From NCBI GenBank assembly GCA_002401155.1, contig NVSG01000001.1, positions 248,001-312,000 on the forward strand: a DNA stretch of 64,000 nucleotides. The letters run 5' to 3'. The stretch's first letter is position 1. Each line of letters begins with the position of its first letter. Below, piece after piece: positions 8,546-16,791 of this stretch. The notes under the pieces are model-generated. The model had not been told where the DNA came from. It saw only the letters and a list, made by a program, of their open reading frames with translations, and made no database searches. The stretch is from Hyphomicrobiales bacterium. GTDB lineage: Bacteria > Pseudomonadota > Alphaproteobacteria > Rhizobiales > Rhizobiaceae. The position numbers and the translations under genes are program-made.

Positions 8546-9963
8546 AGTTTCTTCTTTTTACTTCCAACAGCAACGTCCCTGCCAGATCGCGTTAGCTTCA
8601 AGACCCAAGGGTCATAGCGAGGCAATTTCAAATCCACCATATCCGCGACAACGATGATCTTCTTGCCGTTAAAATCGCGAATAATATCCCCGCGCTTCAA
8701 TCCAAACTTTGCCGCAGCTGAACCAAGCCGAACTTCCAGTACAACCACCCCGCCACGGATGCTTTCCAATCCGTAATCCATCGCAAAAGCGGGTGACAAG
8801 CTAGCGACCTTGGCTCCAGCGAACGGACTGAGATTGGGAAGCCACATATCATTTCTCGCAGGAACATCCGGCGGAGAAATCAAGGTGACCTTGATCGTCA
8901 TCATCGTACCCTTGCGCATAATGCCAAGGTCAATTTCATCACCCGCAAGGTGTGAAGCGATACGATGGTTCAGCGACACAGAATCAACAACAGATTTCCC
9001 ATCGAGGGTAAGGATAATATCGTTCTTTTTCAGACCAGCGATCGCTGCCGGTCCATCAGGAAAAATACCGGTGACCACCAGAGCATTTTTTTGATTGAGA
9101 TCAAGCATCATCGCCAGCGTCGGTGGAAGCTTTTGTCCGGAAATACCAATCCATGGCCGCAAATAAGGGCGCCCCTTAATGGCACTCTCCAAAATTGGCC
9201 GTACCATATTGATCGGCACGGCAAAACCCAAGCCTTGCGATCCACCGCTGCTCGAATAAATAGCAGTATTAATGCCCACCAATTTACCTGCGGTCGAAAT
9301 CAGCGGTCCACCGGAATTACCTGGATTAATCGCCGCATCAGTCTGGATAAAAAATCGAAAATCGGCCACGCCCGAAGTCGCCCTCGAGCGAGCCGAGACA
9401 ATCCCACTGGTCACCGTCTGGCCAATACCGAAAGGATTACCAATCGCCACCACCATATCGCCAATTTTAAGTTGGTCAGAATCCCCAAACTCAACATAGG
9501 GCAGCGGCATCATACTGATAGGTATCCGCAAAATCGCTATATCGGTTCTCTTATCAGATAAGATCACCTGCCCCGGAAACACCCGCCCATCGCTCAGTGA
9601 AACTAAAATCCCCTGCGCCGACTGGATCACATGATGGTTTGTCACAACAAGCCCACCGGGCGAGACAATCACACCGGAACCAAGCGAATTCACAAACCGC
9701 TCGCGGCCATAGCCAAACAACAAAGTGTCTCTGAACAGCCGCCAGAACGCGGAACCATCCAGCGCCGCGGTAGGTGATTTCGAACGAATAACTTTGCGTG
9801 CATGAATATTGACCACGGCAGGCAAAGTCTTGTCGACAATCGGGGCAAAGGAATAGGTAATTTGACCCCGTGATTGCGGCACAACATCCTGCGCAAACAC
9901 AGCTCCGCTCATGCCCCCAAAAATGGACAGAGCAACAAACAAAACAAAAGCGCGTTTGACCAT
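8542..9963 (-). CDS. Periplasmic HtrA/DegP-type serine protease with two PDZ domains
   Basis: The 473-residue envelope protease/chaperone begins with a Sec signal peptide (residues 1-25, ending AVFAQ). The catalytic triad is His in VVTNHHVIQ (about 112), Asp in DKRTDIAIL (about 142) and Ser in INPGNSGGPL (about 218). Two PDZ domains follow from about residue 260. ATG 9963 is chosen because GGGTGA precedes it by five bases; a GTG nine bases upstream overlaps that ribosome site. It follows a small membrane protein gene with a 24-bp gap and is convergent with the VIT gene, overlapping it by four bases. Confidence 0.93.
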   Translation of the reverse strand: MVKRAFVLFVALSIFGGMSGAVFAQDVVPQSRGQITYSFAPIVDKTLPAVVNIHARKVIRSKSPTAALDGSAFWRLFRDTLLFGYGRERFVNSLGSGVIVSPGGLVVTNHHVIQSAQGILVSLSDGRVFPGQVILSDKRTDIAILRIPISMMPLPYVEFGDSDQLKIGDMVVAIGNPFGIGQTVTSGIVSARSRATSGVADFRFFIQTDAAINPGNSGGPLISTAGKLVGINTAIYSSSGGSQGLGFAVPINMVRPILESAIKGRPYLRPWIGISGQKLPPTLAMMLDLNQKNALVVTGIFPDGPAAIAGLKKNDIILTLDGKSVVDSVSLNHRIASHLAGDEIDLGIMRKGTMMTIKVTLISPPDVPARNDMWLPNLSPFAGAKVASLSPAFAMDYGLESIRGGVVVLEVRLGSAAAKFGLKRGDIIRDFNGKKIIVVADMVDLKLPRYDPWVLKLTRSGRDVAVGSKKKKL

Positions 9964-9987
9964 TGATATCACCCGTTAAAACCGACC

Positions 9988-10563
9988 CTATTTGGCCATG
10001 GGAAAATACTGCGGCACGAGAATAAGCGCGATGATTATCCAGAACAAAATGATCGACAGATAAGTCGCCGCCCTAAAATGAACCGATAACCGTCGGCTAG
10101 AGGGAAAGTCTTTCTGATTGAAGAGACTGTAAACATTGTCCCATAGTTGTTTGGGGTGTTCAGCCTTGATTTGTTCGCACCGTTCCACATAAGAGCGTTC
10201 ACTGTTCCCCCGGGGTCTGCGGCGCAGATAGTCCCGGTAAAAATCATAACCCAGCAACAGTTCCAGAAAGATAATGCGCGGATAGAGCGCCACGACTTCG
10301 CGGTCAATGCTCAAAACGGCTCGATAGGAAAATCCCATAATAGCCGAGGCAACCAAGGCCCCGGCAATCAATGTCGGACGACTGGCCATGGTAAGGCTCA
10401 GATTTAAAATCAGCCAATACGAGCTGAAGGCAACACCACACCCTATCGCAAACCACATATTATAGGAACGAATCAGCGCCATGCGCTGCTCATGGATTTC
10501 CTTATACTCCGTGGCATGAAATTCGTTGACATCATGCGTCATATTTTTGGTCTGCCTCGCCAT
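9988..10563 (-). CDS. Membrane protein of unknown function upstream of the HtrA gene
   Basis: I do not recognise this 191-residue protein. It has four hydrophobic segments: two near residues 30-75 (FAIGCGVAFSSYWLIL and a following Ala/Gly-rich helix), a weaker one near 95, and one at the C terminus (SIILFWIIIALILV). Between the last two lies a basic region (RDYLRRRPRG) likely on the cytoplasmic side. ATG 10563 has AGGAAG upstream and is preferred to a GTG at 10575. The 24-bp gap to the protease gene suggests co-transcription, perhaps an envelope-stress role (inference). Confidence 0.75.
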   Translation of the reverse strand: MARQTKNMTHDVNEFHATEYKEIHEQRMALIRSYNMWFAIGCGVAFSSYWLILNLSLTMASRPTLIAGALVASAIMGFSYRAVLSIDREVVALYPRIIFLELLLGYDFYRDYLRRRPRGNSERSYVERCEQIKAEHPKQLWDNVYSLFNQKDFPSSRRLSVHFRAATYLSIILFWIIIALILVPQYFPMAK

Positions 10564-10871
10564 GAGCTTCCTCACAATCCTAATTCAGACAAATTGCACA
10601 CCCCTTATATGTAGGCATTAATCCCAATAATGATAGGGTTTCAGGAATTTATTACCGAAAAAACACAACAGTTCCCCTACGTCAAAGAATAGATTTTGAT
10701 TTTCTTTGCCAATACATAAAAAACTGCGTTATTGGGTAGAATTAAAAGCGTTGTTAACCTTTTGATACTATGTTAGCGTCAAGCATTCACTTTCTCATGG
10801 CATGATGCCGGGATATATTTTCTACGATCCGTTCACATGAACGTAACACGGATTTGTCGTCAGGAGTGAGC
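10564..10871. other. Divergent intergenic region upstream of the tandem paralog family
   Basis: This AT-rich 308-bp region has no credible ORF. It must carry the promoter for the three tandem paralogs to its right and for the membrane-protein/HtrA pair to its left. A hairpin-like CATGGCATGATGCCG lies near 10796-10810. I see no convincing -35/-10 pair and no FNR-type box. Confidence 0.5.
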
Positions 10872-11423
10872 ATGCCCCTTTTACCTCCCATAAATTCAGC
10901 CGCTGTACAGGTTTTGCAACAAAGCAGGATCGCGCCCATAGCTGTCGATAGGAACGCACCACCTGAAAACAATCTGATTTCAGCGGCGAACGGCGTTAAA
11001 ACTGATGAAGTGGCCGAGACCACAGACTATTGGGATATAGGCAAAGTTACCCCCACCCAAATGAAAGTGAAACTGTTCGAGGCAGTAGGTGAAGCATTTG
11101 GACTGGATGAGGATAATTTCAGTTCTTTCGGCGCATATGCCTCAGCTATCCAAGCCGTAATGGAACAGATCAAGCAAGATGATCCCATGGCGTTCATAAT
11201 TTTTGACGAAATAGAGAAAGATTTGGGACTGGATGAACTCGGCATTTCTTTGGAGGAAGCGGTTCAGGCAATGGTCGAACCTGGTGGAACGGCTAGCGCG
11301 AAACTTGACGCGGCATTAAAAGAACAAGCGGATGAAATTAACGGCGAGATGGAAGAAGGTGAAGACGAGATCATTGATTCTGTCAGGGTCGATAGCAACG
11401 GCATATATAGTTTGCATGGATAA
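10872..11423 (+). CDS. Tandem paralog 1 of 3, acidic protein of unknown function
   Basis: The protein has 183 residues, no signal peptide and no membrane segment. It opens MPLLPPINSAAVQVLQQSRI and has a helical middle with LFEAVGEAFGLD and EKDLGLDELGISLEEAVQAM. An acidic tail ends in VDSNGIYS. The first 46 residues are about 85% identical to those of paralog 2. ATG 10872 is chosen because all three copies share the same spacing from an AGGA(G/T)T(G/A)AGC leader to this ATG. No function recognised; the family appears cytoplasmic or secreted without a classical signal. Confidence 0.8.
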   Translation: MPLLPPINSAAVQVLQQSRIAPIAVDRNAPPENNLISAANGVKTDEVAETTDYWDIGKVTPTQMKVKLFEAVGEAFGLDEDNFSSFGAYASAIQAVMEQIKQDDPMAFIIFDEIEKDLGLDELGISLEEAVQAMVEPGGTASAKLDAALKEQADEINGEMEEGEDEIIDSVRVDSNGIYSLHG

Positions 11424-11469
11424 GCCTTCATTTGAAAAATTGAAATCGAATTAATCAACAGGATTGAGC

Positions 11470-12030
11470 ATGCCTCTTTTACCTCCAGTAAATTCAATCG
11501 CCGTGCAGGTTTTGCAACAAAGCAGGATCGCCCCCATAGCTGTTGATAAGAACGCATCATCTGAAAACAATCTGATTTCTGCGTTGAATAACGTCAAAAC
11601 TGACGAAATTGATCCCACTGAAGATTTTTGGGATATCAATAAGGTCACCCCTACTCAGATGAAATTACACATATTCGAAAAAGTCGGGGAAAAATTTGGA
11701 CTGGATCAGGACGATTTCAATTCTTTCAGCCGATATGCTGCGGCCATCGCTTTTAGAATGGAGAAGATGAAAGAAGAAGACCCAGCAGGGGCAATGATAT
11801 TCTTTCATGAAATCGAAAAAGAGTTAGGGCTGGATGAACTCGGGATATCTTTGGAAGAAGTGGTTGAGGCAATGATGGAGCCCGGCGGCAAAGCCGACCA
11901 GAAGCTTGATGCAGCACTGAAAGCTAAAGCTGACGAAATTAATGGCGAGTTATTATTAGAGGACGGCAAAGACAAGATCTTTGGTTCTCTCAAAATCGAT
12001 AGCAACGGCCTATACAACGTATTTGGATAA
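11470..12030 (+). CDS. Tandem paralog 2 of 3, acidic protein of unknown function
   Basis: The 186-residue protein has the same plan as its neighbours: MPLLPPVNSIAVQVLQQSRI at the start, FWDINKVTPTQMK near residue 55, EKELGLDELGISLEEVVEAM in the middle, and IDSNGLYNVFG at the end. It starts 598 bp after paralog 1. The intergenic stretch before it is also similar to the one before paralog 3, so the duplicated unit includes the ribosome site. The DNA of the first 120 bases is close to that of paralog 1, pointing to a recent duplication. Function unknown. Confidence 0.8.
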   Translation: MPLLPPVNSIAVQVLQQSRIAPIAVDKNASSENNLISALNNVKTDEIDPTEDFWDINKVTPTQMKLHIFEKVGEKFGLDQDDFNSFSRYAAAIAFRMEKMKEEDPAGAMIFFHEIEKELGLDELGISLEEVVEAMMEPGGKADQKLDAALKAKADEINGELLLEDGKDKIFGSLKIDSNGLYNVFG

Positions 12031-12076
12031 GCATTCATTCACAAAATGATAAGTCGATTAATTATCAGGAGTAAGC

Positions 12077-12631
12077 ATGTCTCTTGTTCCACCCGTGAAC
12101 TCTAGCGCAACATATATTTTGCAACAAAGCAAGATCAATCCCATGCATCTTGATAAGAGCGCATCCCCTAACGATAATATCCTTGCTGTGGCAAATGGCA
12201 TTGACGCTCGAGAAGAAGCAAGAGACGTTAAAACAGCCGATGATTATTGGGGTGTTTTTCAAACTGACCCTACCCAGATGAAAGCCAAATTATTTATGGC
12301 GCTGGGAGAAGCATTTGGTTTGGATATGAAGGATTTCAAATCCATAAGTTCGTTTGGCAATGCCATTCGCGCGAAGCTCGAAAAAATGAAAACAACTCCG
12401 GAAGGCCGTCAAACCCTCTTAAACATAGAGAAGAAATTGGGGTTGGCTGAATTAGGTATTTCACTGGATACGCTCATTGAAGCCGTCATTAATCCTGAAG
12501 GAGCGGCCAATGACAAATTGGAAGCAGCCCTTGAAAAACAATCAACCGAAGAAGACGAATTAGCCGAAGCCGTTGAAATCCTTGGTTCAGCCAAAGTCGA
12601 TGGCAACGGCCTGTACAGCCCGACAAGTTAA
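12077..12631 (+). CDS. Tandem paralog 3 of 3, more diverged acidic protein
   Basis: The 184-residue protein keeps the outline (MSLVPPVNSSATYILQQSKI start, DDYWGV...DPTQMKAKLF, EKKLGLAELGISLDTLIEAV, VDGNGLYSPTS end) but is clearly more diverged than copies 1 and 2. A conserved G(L/I)Y near the C terminus is the strongest shared tail motif. It begins 607 bp after paralog 2. It is convergent with the Crp/Fnr gene, with one base between the stops. The same GGAGTAAGC leader precedes the ATG. Function unknown. Confidence 0.8.
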   Translation: MSLVPPVNSSATYILQQSKINPMHLDKSASPNDNILAVANGIDAREEARDVKTADDYWGVFQTDPTQMKAKLFMALGEAFGLDMKDFKSISSFGNAIRAKLEKMKTTPEGRQTLLNIEKKLGLAELGISLDTLIEAVINPEGAANDKLEAALEKQSTEEDELAEAVEILGSAKVDGNGLYSPTS

Positions 12632-12632
12632 A

Positions 12633-13376
12633 TCACGCTGTAGACTGGCTGGAAATATTACCCGGTCGCCGATAAATCACTCCACCATCATCCCCGTCCG
12701 CATAATCGCGCAGCACTTTGATATCTCTGATTGCAGCGGCATTTCGCTCGACCCGCACTCCCAGTTTTCGCAACTTGACAAAAGCCCTCGACAGGCTTTC
12801 AGGCTTCATGCCCAAGCGTCCCGCGATGAGCGTTTTATCATAAGGCAAACCAATGGTGCACGCCCCCGCTTCCATCGGGCAAAGGGATGCTAAAAATCGC
12901 GCCACACGCTGGGCAGCTGTATGCATTTTAAGCTGTTCAACCTGCTGCACCAATTGTTTCAAATGAAGAGAGGTCGATGATAATATCGACAATGCAAACT
13001 CGGGATTTTTCCGAATTTTTTGATGCAGCACATCGCGAGAAATACGCAATAATTTACTCGCGGTTACCGCTTCAGCCGCAACCGGATAGCTGTCCATGGA
13101 AAACACGGCTGCTTCAGCAAAACTCTGCCCCCGCGCAAAAACCGAAACGATGGCCTCATTGCCATCCATTGTTAAACGGTAGAGCTTCACCCAGCCTTCA
13201 ACGATAATATAACATTCAGAGGCTGCATCACCCTGCATGAACAACACCTCCCCGGCATCTACTCGTTGTAAATGAGAATCGCGGAGTAAAGACGTCATCA
13301 TCGCATCGTCCAGCCCACCGAAGAATGATCCTCTTCGGATTAATGTGAGTTCATCCTCTGTAAGCAATGCGTCCAA
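12633..13376 (-). CDS. Crp/Fnr-family regulator, Dnr-like (probable NO/anaerobic regulator)
   Basis: The 247-residue protein has an N-terminal cyclic-nucleotide-binding-type beta-barrel (residues 15-130, with AGEVLFMQGDAASECYIIVEGWVKL). A dimerisation helix follows, then a winged HTH whose recognition part is LIAGRLGMKPESLSRAFVKLRKLGV. The PESLSR pattern is typical of Dnr-type NO-responsive regulators. There is no N-terminal cysteine cluster, so it is not an oxygen-sensing FNR. The E-SR contacts predict recognition of TTGAT-N4-ATCAA. Such a box lies in the 139-bp gap to hemN and can serve both genes. The C-terminal 30-residue tail is longer than usual. Confidence 0.88.
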   Translation of the reverse strand: MDALLTEDELTLIRRGSFFGGLDDAMMTSLLRDSHLQRVDAGEVLFMQGDAASECYIIVEGWVKLYRLTMDGNEAIVSVFARGQSFAEAAVFSMDSYPVAAEAVTASKLLRISRDVLHQKIRKNPEFALSILSSTSLHLKQLVQQVEQLKMHTAAQRVARFLASLCPMEAGACTIGLPYDKTLIAGRLGMKPESLSRAFVKLRKLGVRVERNAAAIRDIKVLRDYADGDDGGVIYRRPGNISSQSTA

Positions 13377-13436
13377 GAAGCTACCAACCTTTCATTCAAG
13401 TTCGGCAAAATTTAACATTTTCAGGAATGGTTTTGT

Positions 13437-13450
13437 TTGATTTGGATCAG
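13437..13450. promoter_or_regulatory. FNR/Dnr-type binding site between the Dnr-like gene and hemN
   Basis: TTGAT-TTGG-ATCAG matches the TTGAT-N4-ATCAA consensus with one mismatch in the last base. Its centre is 72 bp before the hemN ATG, close to the distance at the stress-protein operon box, and 67 bp from the start of the divergent regulator. It could therefore activate hemN and autoregulate the regulator. The -10 region for hemN is weak. Confidence 0.75.
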
Positions 13451-13515
13451 CGCGAGTGGGGTTTGGAAATGTCATTCATGGGCGAGGCTTCACCCAATCA
13501 ACGCTGGACCATAAA

Positions 13516-14868
13516 ATGCCCGCTACGAATTTAAAAAAATATTACGAAGAACGCCTGCCCCGCTACACCAGCTACCCGACTGCACCCAATTTCTCAGGTG
13601 ACATTGGTCCAGACACCTACGCTGATTGGCTATCGGCCCTCGATCCAAATGAAGAAATCTCGCTTTACATACACATCCCGTTTTGCCGTTCCATGTGCTG
13701 GTACTGCGGCTGCCACACAAAAATTTCCAAGCGCGACGAACCGATCATTGATTACATACAAGCGCTACAACGGGAGATCGCCACCACAGGAAAGGCAATT
13801 TCAGGAAAAGCCAAAGTGCGCCATCTGCATTTTGGTGGTGGCACACCAACCATCATTGGCGCGGACGGGTTCTCAAAACTCATGCTCTGTCTGCGCGAAA
13901 ATTTCGAATTCAACGATCAATCCGATATCGCAGTGGAGATCGATCCAAGAACCTTCACCCAAGATATTGCGGACATGTTCCGGCAAGAGAACCTAACCCG
14001 CGCAAGCCTTGGGGTACAAAGTTTTGATCCCAAAGTTCAAAAGGCAATCAACCGTATACAATCTTACGAGGAGACCAAAAATACAGTCTCCATGTTGCGT
14101 AATGCCGGTGTGAAAAGCATCAATTTCGACTTGATCTACGGCCTGCCCCACCAAACAGTTGAATCCTGCATATCAACCACATTAAAAGCATTGGAATTGG
14201 CTCCCGACCGGTTTTCCGTTTTCGGTTATGCTCATATCCCTTCCTTCAAAACCCATCAAAAGATGATTGAGGAAAATACCCTTGCCGATGGTGAAGGCCG
14301 GCTTGAACAAGCAGAAGCAATTGCGGAAACCCTGACCAATGAAGGATATCGCCGTATCGGGCTGGACCATTATGCATGTCCGGGAGATGATTTGGTAAAA
14401 GCGCTCGACGGCGGCGAACTCCATCGCAATTTTCAGGGTTACACAACCGACACTTGCCAGACATTAATCGGCCTCGGCGCGTCCTCTATCGGCCAGTTCC
14501 CCCAAGGCTATGTCCAAAACAATGTGGCCGTGGGACAATATGCAAAAGACGCGCTAGCTGGAAAACTGGCCACCGCCAAAGGCTATGAAATGACTGGCGA
14601 GGACCGAATGCGAGCAAACATCATTGAACGGTTGATGTGTGAATATCAAATAGACCTAAAGCCCATCTGTCGCGCTCATAACATCTCCATTGAAGATTTC
14701 CTGCGAGATAATTATCGGCTGGATGCTCTCGCCGAAGATGGTCTCATCAGAATTGAAAATGGCGAAATTCATGTGGATGCCAATACCCGATTCATCATCC
14801 GCAACGTCGCCGCTTCCTTTGATGCTTATCTGGGACAGAGCGGACGCACCCATTCGAAAACAGCTTGA
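13516..14868 (+). CDS. hemN: Oxygen-independent coproporphyrinogen III oxidase (dehydrogenase)
   Basis: This 450-residue radical-SAM enzyme decarboxylates coproporphyrinogen III to protoporphyrinogen IX without oxygen in haem synthesis. The [4Fe-4S] ligands are C-RSM-C-WY-C followed by GC near residue 60, the HemN-specific variant. The N-terminal RYTSYPTAP and the LHFGGGTP SAM-binding motif are both present. The length equals that of known HemN. ATG 13516 is preferred: a GTG at 13456 would lie six bases after the FNR-type box and add 20 unrelated residues. Ribosome site is weak. Expression likely rises under low oxygen or NO through the adjacent box. Confidence 0.95.
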   Translation: MPATNLKKYYEERLPRYTSYPTAPNFSGDIGPDTYADWLSALDPNEEISLYIHIPFCRSMCWYCGCHTKISKRDEPIIDYIQALQREIATTGKAISGKAKVRHLHFGGGTPTIIGADGFSKLMLCLRENFEFNDQSDIAVEIDPRTFTQDIADMFRQENLTRASLGVQSFDPKVQKAINRIQSYEETKNTVSMLRNAGVKSINFDLIYGLPHQTVESCISTTLKALELAPDRFSVFGYAHIPSFKTHQKMIEENTLADGEGRLEQAEAIAETLTNEGYRRIGLDHYACPGDDLVKALDGGELHRNFQGYTTDTCQTLIGLGASSIGQFPQGYVQNNVAVGQYAKDALAGKLATAKGYEMTGEDRMRANIIERLMCEYQIDLKPICRAHNISIEDFLRDNYRLDALAEDGLIRIENGEIHVDANTRFIIRNVAASFDAYLGQSGRTHSKTA

Positions 14869-14921
14869 TAAAACTACAGATTGACTCCTGCGCAATTCCG
14901 GCACGATATTGGCGCGAACCA

Positions 14922-14945
14922 TCAACCGGAAACTTTCTCGGTTGA
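14922..14945 (+). promoter_or_regulatory. Inverted repeat in the leader of the cyclase-family gene
   Basis: TCAACCG (14922-14928) and CGGTTGA (14939-14945) are perfectly complementary arms with ten bases between them, ending just before the AAGGAG ribosome site. It could be an operator or an RNA hairpin; there is no T-tract, so not a terminator. Confidence 0.4.
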
Positions 14946-14960
14946 ACAAAGGAGTAATTC

Positions 14961-15737
14961 ATGGTCCGCCGTATTGTAGATTTATCCGTCCCACTCGAAA
15001 TGGGCATCGTCTCCGATCCGCCGCCAATGCTGCCCAAAATTGAATATCTCAATCACAAAGATACAGCCGCACAGGTTTGCAGCTTTTTTCCCGGTCTAAC
15101 TGAAGAACAATTACCCGGCGGTGAAGGTTGGGCCATCGAAATGTTACAGGTCGCCACCCATAACGGCACCCATCTGGACGCGCCCTATCATTACCACTCC
15201 ACCATGAACAATGGCGAACGCGCCATCACCATCGATGAGGTGCCGCTGGAATGGTGCTTCAACCCCGGTGTAAAACTCGACTTCCGCCATTTCGAAGATG
15301 GTTACATCATCAGCGCGGCAGATATGGAAGCGGAGCTGAAACGCATCGATCACAACTTGCAACCGTTAGATATAGTCGTCGTAAACACTTCCGCCGGCAC
15401 CCATTACGGACAACCCGACTATTTGTTGAAAGGCTGCGGCATGGGGCGTGAAGCAACCCTTTATCTGACCGAGCGCGGCGTTCGCGTTACCGGCACCGAC
15501 GCATGGAGTTGGGACGCTCCTTTCGCTCTCACCGCAGAGCAATTTGCCAAATCCAAAGACCCAAAAATCATCTGGGAGGGCCACCGCGCCGGAATGGAAA
15601 TTGGTTATTGCCACATTGAAAAGCTGACCAATCTCGAAGACTTGCCGGCCAATGGTTTCGAGATTTCCTGCTTCCCCTTCAAAATCAAAGATGCTTCTGC
15701 AGGATTCACCCGCGCTGTGGCAATATTTGAAGAGTAA
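14961..15737 (+). CDS. Cyclase-family metal-dependent hydrolase (kynurenine formamidase-like fold)
   Basis: The 258-residue protein carries HNGTHLDAPYHY near residue 70, the HxGTHxDxPxH metal-binding signature of the cyclase/arylformamidase family. The start RRIVDLSVPLEMG is also typical. Members hydrolyse amide or lactam bonds, such as N-formylkynurenine or isatin. No tryptophan-pathway genes sit nearby, so the substrate is open. ATG has AAGGAG at ideal spacing. It stands alone between hemN and an AEC carrier. Confidence 0.85.
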   Translation: MVRRIVDLSVPLEMGIVSDPPPMLPKIEYLNHKDTAAQVCSFFPGLTEEQLPGGEGWAIEMLQVATHNGTHLDAPYHYHSTMNNGERAITIDEVPLEWCFNPGVKLDFRHFEDGYIISAADMEAELKRIDHNLQPLDIVVVNTSAGTHYGQPDYLLKGCGMGREATLYLTERGVRVTGTDAWSWDAPFALTAEQFAKSKDPKIIWEGHRAGMEIGYCHIEKLTNLEDLPANGFEISCFPFKIKDASAGFTRAVAIFEE

Positions 15738-15791
15738 ACTTGCTTCATATGTGAATTAATGGGACATAGCATTCTGATTTAATTTGGCAGT

Positions 15792-15807
15792 TTGCGCTTC
15801 TGCGCAA
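15792..15807 (+). promoter_or_regulatory. Perfect hairpin in the leader of the AEC carrier gene
   Basis: TTGCGC-TTCT-GCGCAA forms a six-pair stem with a four-base loop, 21 bases before the start codon. No T-tract follows. It may stabilise the leader RNA or be an operator; the role is unknown. Confidence 0.4.
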
Positions 15808-15828
15808 GCCCCACGAAGAGACCCGATA

Positions 15829-16782
15829 ATGCTACAGATTCTTTCATCAACCTTACCGATTTTCATCCTGATGGTCATCGGATACGGCGCAGTGCGTGCC
15901 AATCTGCTGTCAAAAGATATGCTGATGGGCATTGGCAGGTTTGTACTCTATTTCGCAGTCCCTTCCCTGATTTTCAAAACCCTGTCGGAATCGCATTTGC
16001 AGGACATTGTCGATCCGTATTTTCTGGCCGCCTACGGCATCGGATCGCTCGCCTGCTTCCTGCTCCTGTTCACATTTTTCAAACTTGCCTTCAAAAATTC
16101 AATTACAGAAAGTGGCCTGAAGGGATTTGGCTCCGCTCTGCCCAACAGCATTTTCATCGGCTACCCACTATTATTGCAAGTGCTGGACCATCCACCCATC
16201 GGCGCTTTCGCCATGGCGTTGCTGGTAGAAAACATTCTGATTTTTCCCCTCGCCCTGATCGTTATGGATATTGGTGCCAGCGTAAATTCCCAAAAAAGTT
16301 TCGCGGGAATGCTGAAAGAAATCGTCACGCAATTGGCAAAGAACCCAATTCTCATTGCGATCATTGCCGGTTCGCTCGCATCAACCACCGGCTTCCAATT
16401 GCCGGAAATCGCAGACAAGATCGTCACCATGATGGCGCAGGCTTCTGCTGCCACTTCGCTGTTTTTCGTCGGCGGCCTGTTGGTCGGCACCACCATCAAA
16501 GGTAGCACGAGATCAATCGCCGCCGTTAGCATCGGCAAGCTGATTATCCATCCATTGCTGGTCGCCATATGCGTATTGCTATTGCCCGATTTCGACCCAC
16601 AACTTCAAATGACCGCAGTCCTGCTGGCAACCTCGCCCATGCTGGCGATTTTCCCAATCATCGGCGCCAAATATGGCCATGGCCAGATATCAGCAAGCAT
16701 CATGCTGGTGACCACGGTCGCATCTTTTGTGACCATCTCCGCAATATTGCTGTTCATCTCAAACAGCAATATCGGCCTATAA
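15829..16782 (+). CDS. AEC-family (auxin efflux carrier-type) transporter
   Basis: The 317-residue membrane protein has about ten hydrophobic helices. It opens with LQILSSTLPIFILMVIGYGAV, typical of bacterial AEC carriers such as MdcF-type permeases. A GSALPNSIFIGYPLL segment near residue 105 is the conserved N-terminal-half signature (NxxFxGxP). Substrates of this family include malonate, malate and related organic acids. ATG 15829 is chosen for its GAAGAG ribosome site; 15 upstream codons have no good start. Convergent with yghU, nine bases apart. Confidence 0.85.
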   Translation: MLQILSSTLPIFILMVIGYGAVRANLLSKDMLMGIGRFVLYFAVPSLIFKTLSESHLQDIVDPYFLAAYGIGSLACFLLLFTFFKLAFKNSITESGLKGFGSALPNSIFIGYPLLLQVLDHPPIGAFAMALLVENILIFPLALIVMDIGASVNSQKSFAGMLKEIVTQLAKNPILIAIIAGSLASTTGFQLPEIADKIVTMMAQASAATSLFFVGGLLVGTTIKGSTRSIAAVSIGKLIIHPLLVAICVLLLPDFDPQLQMTAVLLATSPMLAIFPIIGAKYGHGQISASIMLVTTVASFVTISAILLFISNSNIGL

Positions 16783-16791
16783 GCTTACGCT

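Noticed and set aside
9091-9104. Perfect TTGAT-N4-ATCAA motif
   Set aside because: It lies deep inside the HtrA-type protease coding sequence, with no promoter or gene start nearby; taken as chance.
10872-12631. Possibility that the three-fold repeat is a CRISPR or satellite array
   Set aside because: The repeat units are about 600 bases, each coding for a complete protein with its own ribosome site.
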